DNA of 64,000 nucleotides from Streptomyces sp. 2114.4 (GTDB taxonomy: Bacteria > Actinomycetota > Actinomycetes > Streptomycetales > Streptomycetaceae), in contig NZ_FYEY01000001.1 of the NCBI RefSeq assembly GCF_900187385.1, positions 4,526,001-4,590,000 of the forward strand, read 5' to 3'. The translations under genes were made by a program, and so were the position numbers. A model generated the notes under the pieces. It did not search any database. It was not told where the DNA came from and was given only the letters and a program-made list of their open reading frames with translations. The stretch's first letter is position 1. Each line of letters starts with the position of its first letter. Shown here one piece after another: positions 1 to 7,011 of this stretch.

Positions 1-177
1 GGCAAGCTGAACCTCCAGGGTGCGAGCGCTCTCCAGCTGCAGGACATCAACGTCCTGTCGTCGCCGCAGAACCAGCAGTGCACCGAGAATTCCACCCAGG
101 CCAAGGGCGACGAGCCGCTGTCGCACATCCTGGACAACATCCCGATCCTTTCCGGCAACGGCGCCGGCAACCACTGA
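1..177 (+). CDS. Rodlin, C-terminal part (5' end outside window)
   Basis: The frame is open from the first base and ends in TGA at 175-177, giving 58 residues. It matches the last part of the complete rodlin at 691-1089 almost residue for residue, including the blocks DIN-LSSPQNQQC, NSTQAKGDE and SGNGAGN, so it is a tandem paralogue. Rodlins are secreted proteins that order chaplin fibrils into the rodlet layer on aerial hyphae and spores. The signal peptide and N-terminal half lie upstream of the window. A strong hairpin follows 15 bp after the stop. The family call is sure. Whether it corresponds to RdlA or RdlB cannot be told. Confidence 0.9.
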   Translation, partial: GKLNLQGASALQLQDINVLSSPQNQQCTENSTQAKGDEPLSHILDNIPILSGNGAGNH

Positions 178-191
178 TCGGCTGATGAGCA

Positions 192-230
192 CCCGGGCCG
201 CCCGGTCCTCCTTCTTCCGGGCGGCCCGGG
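192..230 (+). terminator. Hairpin terminator after first rodlin
   Basis: A perfect 14-bp inverted repeat (CCCGGGCCGCCCGG at 192-205 and its complement at 217-230) with an 11-base loop starts 15 bp after the stop codon. There is no T-run, as is usual for Streptomyces terminators. Confidence 0.75.
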
Positions 231-320
231 TTCCCGACGTCCGGCGCCGGGGCGGAAATGTTATTCGCTCGTGACTGAACTCCGCTGCGCCGGATCGTTA
301 GGAATGATGTGTGGAGGGAA

Positions 321-426
321 GCATGCCAATGCCCTTGCGAGATTGATGGGGCCGCGAGGGTATTGGCATGCCGGCCGTAACGAGTGCAGGGCCCGCGAAT
401 CCGTTCAGCGGTTTCGCGGGCCCTGC
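321..426. other. Two consecutive hairpins in the 513-bp gap between the rodlins
   Basis: Hairpin A pairs GCATGCCAATGCCC (321-334) with 358-371 (one G-T pair). Hairpin B pairs GCAGGGCCCGCGAA (386-399) perfectly with 413-426. The gap otherwise holds no credible gene. The second could be a back-up terminator for the upstream rodlin. Both lie about 265-370 bp before the next rodlin start. A small hairpin, CTCCCG/CGGGAG at 654-668 followed by TTTCTT, lies just before that gene's ribosome site. Confidence 0.5.
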
Positions 427-690
427 GTCGTACGAAGGCAGAAGGTCATTGCGCTCGGGCCGGTCCGGGCCGCTCAGGGGCGATCGGGGATGTTCACGGG
501 GACGCCCCGAGGGTGACAAGTCGCATATTCGGTGCGCGAATTGGGGCGGGGTGTCGGCGGCAGCGGCAGCTGATGCCCATGCGGAAGAACTGTGCCTGCT
601 ATTCGGGTGACGGTGCAGAACTCAAGCCCATATGGCGGGTTGTTCAAACAGGGCTCCCGTGTCGGGAGTTTCTTCTCCTGAAGGGTTTGC

Positions 691-1089
691 GTGATGAAGA
701 AGATGATGGCGGGCGCGGCTGTGGCGGCGTCGCTGATCGGTATGTCCGCTGCGGCCGCTCCCGACGCCATGGCGATCGGTGACCAGACGGGCACCAGCAC
801 GGTCAACGGAAACGGGGCGGCGTCGGTCTACGGCAACTCCACCACGCGCGGCAACCTGAGCCCCCAGCTCGGGCTCGTCCAAGGCTCGCTGAACGACCTG
901 TGCCTGGCTCTGGGCAAGTTGAACCTCCAGGGCGTCTCCGCGATCCAGGCGCAGGACATCAACATCCTGTCGTCGCCGCAGAACCAGCAGTGCGTCCACA
1001 ACTCGACGCAGGCCAAGGGCGACGAGGCGCTGTCGCACATCATCGACGACATTCCGATCCTCTCCGGGAACGGTGTCGGCAACGGGTGA
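691..1089 (+). CDS. Rodlin (aerial hypha/spore rodlet-layer protein)
   Basis: This is a 132-residue secreted protein. The N-terminus is a signal peptide: two lysines, an alanine-rich core and a likely cut after AMA near residue 28. The mature part is rich in Gly, Asn and Ser, has cysteines in LNDLC and QNQQC, and carries the rodlin blocks LSPQL, NSTQAKGDE and the SGNGVGN-type end. The length matches known rodlins (about 130 residues). GAAGGG at 680-685 serves either GTG 691 (giving Met-Met-Lys-Lys, like the family start Met-Leu-Lys-Lys) or ATG 694, which has better spacing. It is the second of two tandem rodlins, with a chaplin gene next on the same strand, so all three probably act in rodlet assembly at the cell surface. 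Confidence 0.92.
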   Translation: MMKKMMAGAAVAASLIGMSAAAAPDAMAIGDQTGTSTVNGNGAASVYGNSTTRGNLSPQLGLVQGSLNDLCLALGKLNLQGVSAIQAQDINILSSPQNQQCVHNSTQAKGDEALSHIIDDIPILSGNGVGNG

Positions 1090-1125
1090 CCGCAGGCGGC
1101 CTCGGCCGTTCCCCCGCTTGTGTCT

Positions 1126-1165
1126 CCGGGCGGCCGGCGCCGCGTATGGGCTGCCGGCCGCCCGG
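1126..1165 (+). terminator. Hairpin terminator after second rodlin
   Basis: A perfect 13-bp stem (CCGGGCGGCCGGC at 1126-1138, complement at 1153-1165) with a 14-base loop lies 36 bp after the rodlin stop and before the chaplin gene. It suggests separate transcription of the two genes. Confidence 0.7.
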
Positions 1166-1230
1166 TCGTGCGAGGGGATCGCGGGGCGGGCGGCGGTCCG
1201 TGGTCAACGACTGTGAAGGAGGGATGAGAG

Positions 1231-1845
1231 ATGCGACAGAGCCTGAAGACGTGTGTGTTCGTGGCGGCGGCGTCGGGGGTGCTGGGCGCCGGCGGCGGCG
1301 TGGCGTACGCGGATGCCGGTGCCGGGGGCGGTGCGACGAACTCTGCCGGGGTGCTGTCCGGGAACAACATCCAGGTGTCCGTGGACACCCCGGTCAATGT
1401 GTGTGGCAACTCGGTCGACGGGGGCGCGGCGCTCAACCCGGCCATGGGCAACGCGTGCGGAAACGGTGCGGCACCCGTGGCGGCCGCCCAGTGGCCCCCG
1501 GGGCCCGCCGCTCCGCCACCTCCGGTGGCACACCGGCGGGCCCCGGGGGCCGCCCCGAAGCATGCGGCCCCGGAGTCGGCGCCGCAGCGGGTGCGGCCGC
1601 AGGCGGAGCACCCGGCCGGGACGGCGCCGCAGCACGCCAGGAAGTCCACGGGCGGTCCCGCGGCCGGGCCCGCGGCACAGTCCGCGCGGGAGGCGCGAGC
1701 GGGGGCGCGGTCCGGGGCGTCGGCGGGCTCCGTACTGCTGGCCTCCACCGGGCCCGGCGAGCTGGCCATGCTGGCCGGTACAGGCGGCGGGCTGCTGGTG
1801 GGCGGGGCGCTGCTGCTGCGCCGGGCCGGTACGCGACGCAGGTGA
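1231..1845 (+). CDS. Long chaplin with one chaplin domain and a LAxTG sortase signal
   Basis: This is a 204-residue cell-wall-anchored chaplin. A signal peptide (about residues 1-28, ending near AYADA) precedes one chaplin domain at about 35-78, with the two paired cysteines in VNVCGNS and GNACGN. A roughly 100-residue linker very rich in Ala, Pro, Arg and Gly follows. The C-terminus is a class E sortase signal: LASTG, a hydrophobic stretch (LLVGGALLL) and an arginine tail. Chaplins form amyloid fibrils that make aerial hyphae water-repellent; sortase-linked members anchor them. S. coelicolor long chaplins ChpA-C have two chaplin domains, so a single domain with a long linker is unusual. A GAAGGAGG-type ribosome site precedes ATG 1231. 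It lies beside rodlins, as chpA and chpD do in S. coelicolor. Confidence 0.9.
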   Translation: MRQSLKTCVFVAAASGVLGAGGGVAYADAGAGGGATNSAGVLSGNNIQVSVDTPVNVCGNSVDGGAALNPAMGNACGNGAAPVAAAQWPPGPAAPPPPVAHRRAPGAAPKHAAPESAPQRVRPQAEHPAGTAPQHARKSTGGPAAGPAAQSAREARAGARSGASAGSVLLASTGPGELAMLAGTGGGLLVGGALLLRRAGTRRR

Positions 1846-1898
1846 GCGAGGCTCCGTACGCGGCGGCCGAGGCCCGGGGCGTCGGGGGCTCGACCGCC

Positions 1899-1928
1899 GG
1901 CCGAGCGGGTCCGGCGGGCCGCTCGGCC
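1899..1928 (+). terminator. Hairpin after chaplin
   Basis: A 10-bp perfect stem (GGCCGAGCGG at 1899-1908, complement at 1919-1928) lies 53 bp after the chaplin stop, before the nitrilase-family gene. Confidence 0.55.
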
Positions 1929-2043
1929 CGGTCCGCCCGGTCGAGCCGGCCGTCGGCATCGCCGCGGGACCGTGCCGCGTGCTGCACCCTCTGGCAAAAT
2001 TGGGGTGAAAGCCGCAAAAGCGATGGGTCGATGAGGTGGGGCC

Positions 2044-2889
2044 ATGCTCGTTGCGCTGGCGCAGACGGACTGTGTGCTGGGCGGGGTGGCGGAGAACCTC
2101 GATGTCGCCCGTGAGCAGATCGAGCAGGCGGCGGCGCAGGGTGCGGATCTTGTCGTCTTTCCCGAACTGAGCCTGCACGGCTACCACTTGGGCGCGCTGG
2201 AGCGTGACGCGTCGCTCGCGGCGAGCGATCCGAGGCTGCTGGAGCTGAGCACCCTCGGCCCCGATGTGCTGGTCGGTTTCCACGAGCACACCAGTCTGCG
2301 GGCCTACAACACCGCGGCCCACTACGCGGCCGGTGAACTGGTGCATGCCCACCGCAAGCTGTACCTCCCCAACTATCTGGCCTGGGAGGAGCGCAAGCAC
2401 GTCAGCCCGGGACAGTCACTGCGCGCGTACGAGCTGAAGCGGGACAAGAGCGGGGGCCGGGGCGCGACGCTGGTGTGCAATGACGCCTGGCAGCCGGCCC
2501 TGCCCTGGCTGGCGGTGCAGGACGGTGCCGAGGTGCTGTTCGTCCCGACGAACAGTGCGGCGAGCCTGGATCCGGAGGCGATGGACACCGGGCTCTACTG
2601 GGACACCCTGCTGTCCTATACGGCGAAGATGCTGCAGTGCTGGGTGGTCTTCGTGAACCGGGTGGGCAATGAGCACGGCGCGGCGTTCTGGGGCGGCTCG
2701 CGGGTGGTGGACCCACGGGGCGCGGTGGTGGCGCAGGCGCCCAAGTGGGAGACCTCGCTGGTCACCGTCGAGATCGATCTCGCCGAGGCACGGCGCCAGC
2801 GCCGGGCGGTGCCGCTGGTCGCCGAGGCCCGGCTGGGGCTGATCGACCGCGAGGTGCGGCGGCTGATCGACGAGGGCGGCGATCACTGA
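2044..2889 (+). CDS. Carbon-nitrogen hydrolase (nitrilase superfamily)
   Basis: This 281-residue cytoplasmic enzyme hydrolyses a non-peptide C-N bond of an unknown amide or nitrile. The nitrilase-superfamily triad is visible: Glu41 in FPELSLHGY, Lys105 in HRKLYLPN and Cys145 in VCNDAW. A second conserved block, the NRVG region after the cysteine, is also present. The length is typical of the family. GAGGTGGGG just upstream places the start at ATG 2044. It stands alone between the chaplin and the convergent tatA-like gene. Substrate cannot be deduced; N-carbamoyl-putrescine- or omega-amidase-like activity is possible. Confidence 0.88.
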   Translation: MLVALAQTDCVLGGVAENLDVAREQIEQAAAQGADLVVFPELSLHGYHLGALERDASLAASDPRLLELSTLGPDVLVGFHEHTSLRAYNTAAHYAAGELVHAHRKLYLPNYLAWEERKHVSPGQSLRAYELKRDKSGGRGATLVCNDAWQPALPWLAVQDGAEVLFVPTNSAASLDPEAMDTGLYWDTLLSYTAKMLQCWVVFVNRVGNEHGAAFWGGSRVVDPRGAVVAQAPKWETSLVTVEIDLAEARRQRRAVPLVAEARLGLIDREVRRLIDEGGDH

Positions 2890-2979
2890 GCGGCCGGAGA
2901 TCACAGAGGGGGTAAAGATCGCTGAACGGCAGACGATCGCTGAACGGCCGGAGATGACGGAACGGCCGGCGGCCCGGCC

Positions 2980-3177
2980 TCAGTGGCGGGCGGCGGCCTC
3001 CGGGCGGGGCGTCGCGTCCGGCTCGTCGGCCTTGAGCGTCTTGGCCTCGGCCTTGAGGATGCGCATCGAGCGGCCCAGGCCGCGCGCCATGTCGGGCAGC
3101 TTCTTCGAGCCGAAGAGCAGCACGAGTACCGCGATGATCAGGATCAGATGCCAGGGTTCGAAGGCGTTGCGGAGCAT
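2980..3177 (-). CDS. TatA/TatE-like Sec-independent translocase subunit
   Basis: This is a 65-residue membrane protein of the TatA family, which forms the pore for export of folded proteins. One transmembrane helix (about residues 9-22, IIAVLVLLFGSKK) leads into the FGSKKLP hinge, an amphipathic helix (MARGLGRSMRILKAEAK) and a charged tail. The tail is short compared with the main TatA (about 90-100 residues), so this may be an accessory paralogue. It lies 111 bp downstream of rpsN on the same strand, which could put it at the end of the Zur-type ribosomal cluster, though the gap leaves this open. Confidence 0.88.
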   Translation of the reverse strand: MLRNAFEPWHLILIIAVLVLLFGSKKLPDMARGLGRSMRILKAEAKTLKADEPDATPRPEAAARH

Positions 3178-3288
3178 GCGCGCGCTCGCTTTCGTCGGGA
3201 GGGGCGGCGGACGTTCTGTCCAGTATCACCCCAACGGTCCGGCCGTCCGGTCCCGGGGCCCCCCGGGGCCGGACGGCCCCCGGCGTGC

Positions 3289-3594
3289 CTACCAGCTCGC
3301 CTTGCGGACCCCCGGCAGGTGGCCCGCGTGCGCCTGTTCGCGCAGCCGTACGCGGGACAGGCCGAAGGCGCGGAAGTGGCCGCGCGGGCGCCCGTCGATG
3401 CTGTCGCGGTTGCGCACCCGGGTGGCACTGGCGTCCCGCGGCTGCCGGGAGAGCTCGCGCCGGGCGGCGGTGCGCTCCTCCTCGGGGGTGTGCGAGCTGC
3501 GGATGACGGCCTTGAGGACCGCGCGCCGGGCCGCGTAGCGGGCGACGGTCAGCCGGCGCTTCTCGTTCTTGGCGATCTTGCTCTGCTTGGCCAT
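3289..3594 (-). CDS. rpsN: 30S ribosomal protein S14, zinc-independent paralogue
   Basis: This 101-residue protein has the S14 start (MAKQSKIAKNEKR) and the classic C-terminal block (NRDSIDGRPRGHFRAFGLSRV followed by LREQAH). It is the long form without the two CxxC zinc knuckles; no cysteine is present. S14 sits in the head of the 30S subunit. Actinomycetes keep such cysteine-free copies to replace zinc-binding ones when zinc is short. Its start codon overlaps the rpmB stop by one base (TGATG), so the two are translationally coupled. See the Zur box at 3871. Confidence 0.95.
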   Translation of the reverse strand: MAKQSKIAKNEKRRLTVARYAARRAVLKAVIRSSHTPEEERTAARRELSRQPRDASATRVRNRDSIDGRPRGHFRAFGLSRVRLREQAHAGHLPGVRKASW

Positions 3595-3830
3595 CAGGCC
3601 TTCTCCCCTCGTGCGCGGATCCGGGCCACGGCCGCCTCGATCCCGATCGTGTCCACGGTCTTGATGCCCTTGGCGCTCAGCGTGAGCCGGATGTGGCGGC
3701 CCTCGCTCTCCAGCCAGTAGCGCTTGCGCTGGATGTTGGGGTCGAAGCGGCGCGGGGTGCGCCGGTGCGAATGGGAGACGGAGTTGCCGAAGCCCGGCGT
3801 GCGGCCGGTCAGCTGGCAGTGGGCGGACAT
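3594..3830 (-). CDS. rpmB: 50S ribosomal protein L28, zinc-independent paralogue
   Basis: This 78-residue protein has the L28 pattern: CQLTGRTPGFGN, then SHSHRRTPRRFDPN and KRYW. Only one cysteine remains, so the four-cysteine zinc site of the usual L28 is missing. It begins 74 bp from the divergent rpmG start, with a Zur-like palindrome between them. It is the first gene of the leftward unit rpmB-rpsN(-tatA). The expected role is a stand-in L28 for zinc-poor growth. Confidence 0.94.
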   Translation of the reverse strand: MSAHCQLTGRTPGFGNSVSHSHRRTPRRFDPNIQRKRYWLESEGRHIRLTLSAKGIKTVDTIGIEAAVARIRARGEKA

Positions 3831-3870
3831 GGTGCGGTCCCTTCGGCCGGGGCCCCTGGTGAGAGCCTAT

Positions 3871-3891
3871 TGAAAATGGAAATCATTTCCG
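3871..3891. promoter_or_regulatory. Candidate Zur box between divergent ribosomal genes
   Basis: The AT-rich stretch TGAAAATGGAAATCATTTCC (3871-3890) contains the perfect palindrome GGAAATCATTTCC (3878-3890) and matches the AATG-N-AATCATT pattern of actinobacterial Zur sites. It lies 41 bp from the rpmB start and 14 bp from rpmG, the right place to shut both divergent units when zinc is ample. The Zur assignment is inferred from pattern and context. Confidence 0.8.
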
Positions 3892-3903
3892 TATACTATC
3901 CAC

Positions 3904-4068
3904 ATGGCCCGTACCGAACTACGCCCGGTCGTCAAGCTCCGGTCCACCGCCGGCACCGGCTACGTGTACGTGACCCGCAAGAACCGCCGTAGCGACCCCG
4001 ACCGCCTGGAACTGCGCAAGTACGACCCGGTGGCCGGCCGCCATGTGGCTTTCCGAGAGGAGCGCTGA
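3904..4068 (+). CDS. rpmG: 50S ribosomal protein L33, cysteine-free paralogue
   Basis: This 54-residue protein reads MARTELRPVVKLRSTAG and continues with GYVYVTRKNRR, the L33 signature. It ends LRKYDPVAGRHV-FREER. The two CxxC pairs of zinc-binding L33 are absent. The start is only 14 bp after the Zur-like box, so the mRNA leader would be very short. It is followed by rpmE after 5 bp, forming a two-gene rightward unit. It is short but unmistakable. Confidence 0.95.
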   Translation: MARTELRPVVKLRSTAGTGYVYVTRKNRRSDPDRLELRKYDPVAGRHVAFREER

Positions 4069-4073
4069 GCGCC

Positions 4074-4328
4074 GTGAAGCCTGGAATCCACCCCGCCCAC
4101 GGGCCGGTCGTCTTCCGCGACCGGGCCGCTGACGTCGCCTTTCTGACCCGGTCAACCGCCACCAGCGAGAAGACAGTTGAGTGCGAGGACGGCCGCACCT
4201 ACCCCGTCATCGACGTCGAGATCTCCTCGGCGAGCCACCCCTTCTACACGGGCACCGCCCGGGTGATGGACACCGCCGGTCGCGTCGAGCGGTTCGAGCG
4301 CCGCTACGGCACCCGCGGGGCCCGCTGA
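4074..4328 (+). CDS. rpmE2: 50S ribosomal protein L31 type B (zinc-free)
   Basis: This 84-residue protein starts at GTG 4074 (MKPGIHPAHGPVVFRD) and carries the type B features: a long form, SSASHPFYTG, and RVERFERRYG near the end. The zinc-binding CxxC of type A L31 is missing; only one cysteine (VECEDG) occurs. It lies 5 bp after rpmG, so both are surely co-transcribed. Type B L31 replaces type A during zinc limitation. Confidence 0.95.
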   Translation: MKPGIHPAHGPVVFRDRAADVAFLTRSTATSEKTVECEDGRTYPVIDVEISSASHPFYTGTARVMDTAGRVERFERRYGTRGAR

Positions 4329-4578
4329 GAGAACCGCTCCACGTCGTCCCGGTGGGCGGCCTGCACACGGAGGCGCGGCAGGCAGCCGTCAGCGCACCAC
4401 CCGCACCTCGTACGCACCATCGCCGGGTCACCCGGGTCAGCGCGCAGCAACAGCGGCAGCTCTCCCGGGCGGATCAAGAACGCCCGGGAGATGGCGCTGC
4501 TCCCGTATGCGTCACGGTGACGGCCGCCTCCTGGTGACGGGTGCCGTCCGGTGCCGGGTGCCGTCCGGCGAGGGCGGG

Positions 4579-4615
4579 AGGAGGTCCCCTGCGGATGACG
4601 CGCAGGGGACCTCCT
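4579..4615 (+). terminator. Strong hairpin in the gap after rpmE2
   Basis: A perfect 15-bp stem (AGGAGGTCCCCTGCG at 4579-4593, complement at 4601-4615) with a 7-base loop lies 250 bp downstream of rpmE2. The surrounding 4329-4932 gap has no convincing gene. Confidence 0.7.
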
Positions 4616-4848
4616 GGTGTGTACGGGGCGGGGCGCCCTCCCCGGCGCCCGCGCGTCGGCCGGACGCTCGCCCCCCGGAACCCACAGAGCGTGGCGCACG
4701 TCTCTTCCCCGGCCGTGAAGGCTTCGGGCCTGTGATCCGTACCAGGTAAGGGGCGCACCTGAGCAGGGGCGACGAGCGGAAGCCGGTCGCGGGAGAGCGG
4801 CCGGCCCGGGTGCTCGACGAGCTGTGACGGCCTCTGCACCGGCTGTCG

Positions 4849-4880
4849 TGCACGTGCATCTGCGCATGCATCCGCATGAG
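4849..4880. promoter_or_regulatory. Candidate operator upstream of the DUF397 gene
   Basis: The palindrome TGCACGTGCA (4849-4858) is followed at once by related TGCGCATGCA and CCGCATG motifs, 53 bp before the DUF397 start. The same decamer recurs at 5879-5888, in front of the ATP-binding gene of the same cassette. TATGCT at 4889-4894 could be a -10 box. Confidence 0.5.
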
Positions 4881-4932
4881 AACGCGGCTATGCTCCCGGG
4901 CAGTTGACACCATTTATCACCGGGAGACCCCT

Positions 4933-5172
4933 GTGCTCCACGCATACAACGGCATGGCCGCCACAGATCTCCGTGATGTGGCATGGCAGAAGAGCAGGCA
5001 CAGCAACTCCCAGGGCTCCTGCGTGGAGTTCGCCAAGCTGCCCGGGGGTGACATCGCCGTACGCAACTCCCGCTTCCCGGACGGTCCCGCGCTCGTCTAC
5101 ACGCCGGCCGAGGTCCGGGCGATGCTCCTCGGCATCAAGGACGGGGAGTTCGACCATCTCGTACGGGACTGA
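4933..5172 (+). CDS. DUF397 domain protein
   Basis: This 79-residue protein fits the DUF397 family: WQKSRHSNSQGSCVEFA, then IAVRNSRFPDGPALVYT and a final EFDHLV. DUF397 proteins are small partners of XRE-type regulators with a DUF5753 domain; WhiJ-type sets control development in Streptomyces. GTG 4933 is chosen because GGGAG lies 6 bp before it; ATG 4954 is the alternative. The other two members of such a set are nearby: the ATP-binding protein (5268-5750, opposite strand) and the XRE regulator (6064-6927). The function of this copy is unknown. Confidence 0.85.
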   Translation: MLHAYNGMAATDLRDVAWQKSRHSNSQGSCVEFAKLPGGDIAVRNSRFPDGPALVYTPAEVRAMLLGIKDGEFDHLVRD

Positions 5173-5267
5173 GCGCCCGTGGGGTCCCGGCGGTCGCAGG
5201 GGGTCTCTCCCCGCACACGGCAACCGGGCGCCCGTACGTGACGGTGCGCCCGGTGTGCGGGAAGCGG

Positions 5268-5750
5268 CTACGGCAGCCGGAAGAGAGCCCACACGATCTT
5301 GCCGTGCGCGGCACCGGCCAGCGGATGCCAGCCCCAGCTGTCGCTGAAGGAGTCCACGAGATACAGCCCGCGACCCGACTCCGCGGCGGAATCCGCTTCC
5401 CCGGCGACCGGTGAGTCATCGCTCGGGTCCCGTACGGCACAGATCAGCCGGGAGGACCAGCGCATCAGATGCAGCCGGGCGGGCGGGGTGGCGTCGTGGT
5501 GCTCCGGGGCGGCCAGGATCGCGTGCCGCAGGGCATTGGTGACGAGTTCGGAGACCACGAGGGCGACCGAGTCGAAGAGATCGTCCAGATCCCAGCCCTG
5601 CAGGGTCTCGCGAGTGAACGCACGTGCACTGCGCACCGATTCATAGCGCGGCGGGAGCGTGCGGGACGCCGATCCGGAGACAGCCATGGGGTCGACGGGA
5701 GGAAAGCCCTGCCATAACGGCTCGAGCATGGTCAAAACCTTGGTCCCCAT
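5268..5750 (-). CDS. ATP-binding protein, RsbW-like HATPase_c
   Basis: This 160-residue protein is a single GHKL ATPase domain of the anti-sigma or serine-kinase type. The N box is DSVALVVSELVTNALRHA, with the Mg-binding Asn in ELVTNA, and the G box is ESGRGLYLVD. The domain ends in a typical VWALF strand. ATG 5750 is preferred because AGGAG lies 8 bp before it; a GTG at 5759 overlaps that site. Such proteins usually accompany DUF397 and XRE-DUF5753 genes, as here. The role could be regulatory phosphorylation or binding of an antagonist. Whether it is a kinase is not known. Confidence 0.85.
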   Translation of the reverse strand: MGTKVLTMLEPLWQGFPPVDPMAVSGSASRTLPPRYESVRSARAFTRETLQGWDLDDLFDSVALVVSELVTNALRHAILAAPEHHDATPPARLHLMRWSSRLICAVRDPSDDSPVAGEADSAAESGRGLYLVDSFSDSWGWHPLAGAAHGKIVWALFRLP

Positions 5751-5819
5751 GCGAGGCACTCCTGGCGTTCGCGGACGTCATGACCCTGGCCGGTCAGCCG
5801 GATCTGGCGGATCTTTCAC

Positions 5820-5893
5820 GAGCGTGCATGCGTGCGACGCCTATGGTTCCCAATGCGCGGGACAGATGCAAGGGCAGATGCACGTGCACGTGC
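5820..5893. promoter_or_regulatory. Candidate operator region upstream of the ATP-binding gene
   Basis: GTGCATGCGTGC near 5824-5835 and the overlapping palindromes TGCACGTGCACGTGC (5879-5893) echo the motif in front of the DUF397 gene. They lie 70-143 bp upstream of the leftward ATP-binding gene and about 170 bp before the XRE gene. A third copy (GCACGTGCAC, 5620-5629) falls inside the ATP-binding coding region. Confidence 0.45.
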
Positions 5894-6063
5894 CGTGATT
5901 GCGCCATCCCGGATGGTTTTCCTCCGGATTCTTCCCGTCAGTTCGTGTGGAGGGGTTGCGGGGGCCTCACACATCAGTAACCGGATGAGCACTCAACGAA
6001 GCCCGAACGTGGCAGACTGCGGCCCACTGTTGGACGGGGTGGGGTCACAGGAGGGTCTGAGAG

Positions 6064-6927
6064 GTGTCCGCAAGTGAGTCGAGCGGGTCGGTGGTGCGGC
6101 GGATCCTGCTCGGGTCGCAGCTCCGTCGGCTGCGTGAATCGCGCGGGATAACCCGTGAGGCGGCCGGCTACTCGATCCGTGCGTCCGAATCGAAGATCAG
6201 CCGCATGGAGTTGGGCCGCGTGAGCTTCAAGGCACGGGATGTGGAGGACCTGCTCACGCTGTACGGGGTCGGTGACGCCCAGGAGCGCGAGTCGCTGCTG
6301 TCCCTGGCGCGCGAGGCGAATGTGGCCGGCTGGTGGCACAGCTACACCGATGTGCTGCCCGGCTGGTTCCAGACGTATGTGGGTCTGGAAGGCGCCACTT
6401 CGCTCCTCAGGGTCTACGAAGTCCAGTTCGTGCACGGGCTGTTGCAGACGGAGAGCTATGCGCAGGCCGTCGTCAGACGGGGCATGCCGGATGCCGGGCC
6501 CGCCGAGATCGAGCGCCGGGTCGCGCTGCGCATGGAGCGGCAGAAGCTGCTGGTGACCGAGCGGTCGGCGCAGTTCCACTGTGTCCTGGACGAGGCCGCG
6601 CTGCGCCGCCCGTACGGCGAACGGTCCGTGATGCGCGAGCAGGTGAAGCATCTGATCGAGGTGTCCGAGAGACCGAATGTGCGGCTCCAGGTGATGCCCT
6701 TCAGTCTGGGAGGGCATGCGGGCGAGAGCGGCGCTTTCACGATGCTCGGCTTCCAGGAGTCCGGTCTGCCGGACGTCGTCTATCTGGAGCAGCTGACGAG
6801 TGCGCTCTATGTGGACAAGCCCGAAGAGGTGGCCCAATACGCCAGGGTGATGGACCGCCTCCAGGAGGAGGGGCCGAATCCGGCCGAGACCCGGGACCTG
6901 CTGCGCGGGCTGCTCCAACTGATGTGA
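6064..6927 (+). CDS. XRE-family regulator with DUF5753 domain (WhiJ-like)
   Basis: This is a 287-residue regulator. Residues 17-60 form a helix-turn-helix (LRRLRESRGITREAAGYSI then SESKISRMELGR). The rest is DUF5753, with marks such as LPGWFQTYVGLE, VHGLLQTESYA and LQVMPFSLGGH. The start GTG 6064 follows GGAGGG. This domain pairing defines the WhiJ-like family, which works with DUF397 and RsbW-like proteins as developmental switches in Streptomyces. It is the likely DNA-binding member of the 4.9-6.9 kb cassette and a candidate ligand for the TGCACGTGCA sites. Confidence 0.92.
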   Translation: MSASESSGSVVRRILLGSQLRRLRESRGITREAAGYSIRASESKISRMELGRVSFKARDVEDLLTLYGVGDAQERESLLSLAREANVAGWWHSYTDVLPGWFQTYVGLEGATSLLRVYEVQFVHGLLQTESYAQAVVRRGMPDAGPAEIERRVALRMERQKLLVTERSAQFHCVLDEAALRRPYGERSVMREQVKHLIEVSERPNVRLQVMPFSLGGHAGESGAFTMLGFQESGLPDVVYLEQLTSALYVDKPEEVAQYARVMDRLQEEGPNPAETRDLLRGLLQLM

Positions 6928-7011
6928 CGCGTCGGTAGGATGGCGCACCATCAGGAGTCAGCACCCCCCAATGCGGCGCCCTGAGCGCCCTGTTCTCCAG
7001 ATCGGGATGGC

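Noticed and set aside
376..407. CGTAAC and CGTTCA as a BldN-type promoter for the second rodlin
   Set aside because: The spacing is 20 bp where about 16 is expected, the motif falls within a hairpin, and it is nearly 300 bp from the gene.
4904..4909. TTGACA as a -35 box for the DUF397 gene
   Set aside because: No -10 box lies at the right distance; the start codon follows too soon.
5620..5629. A third regulatory copy of the TGCACGTGCA motif
   Set aside because: It lies inside the ATP-binding coding region with a single-base change; chance cannot be excluded, so it is not listed as its own site.
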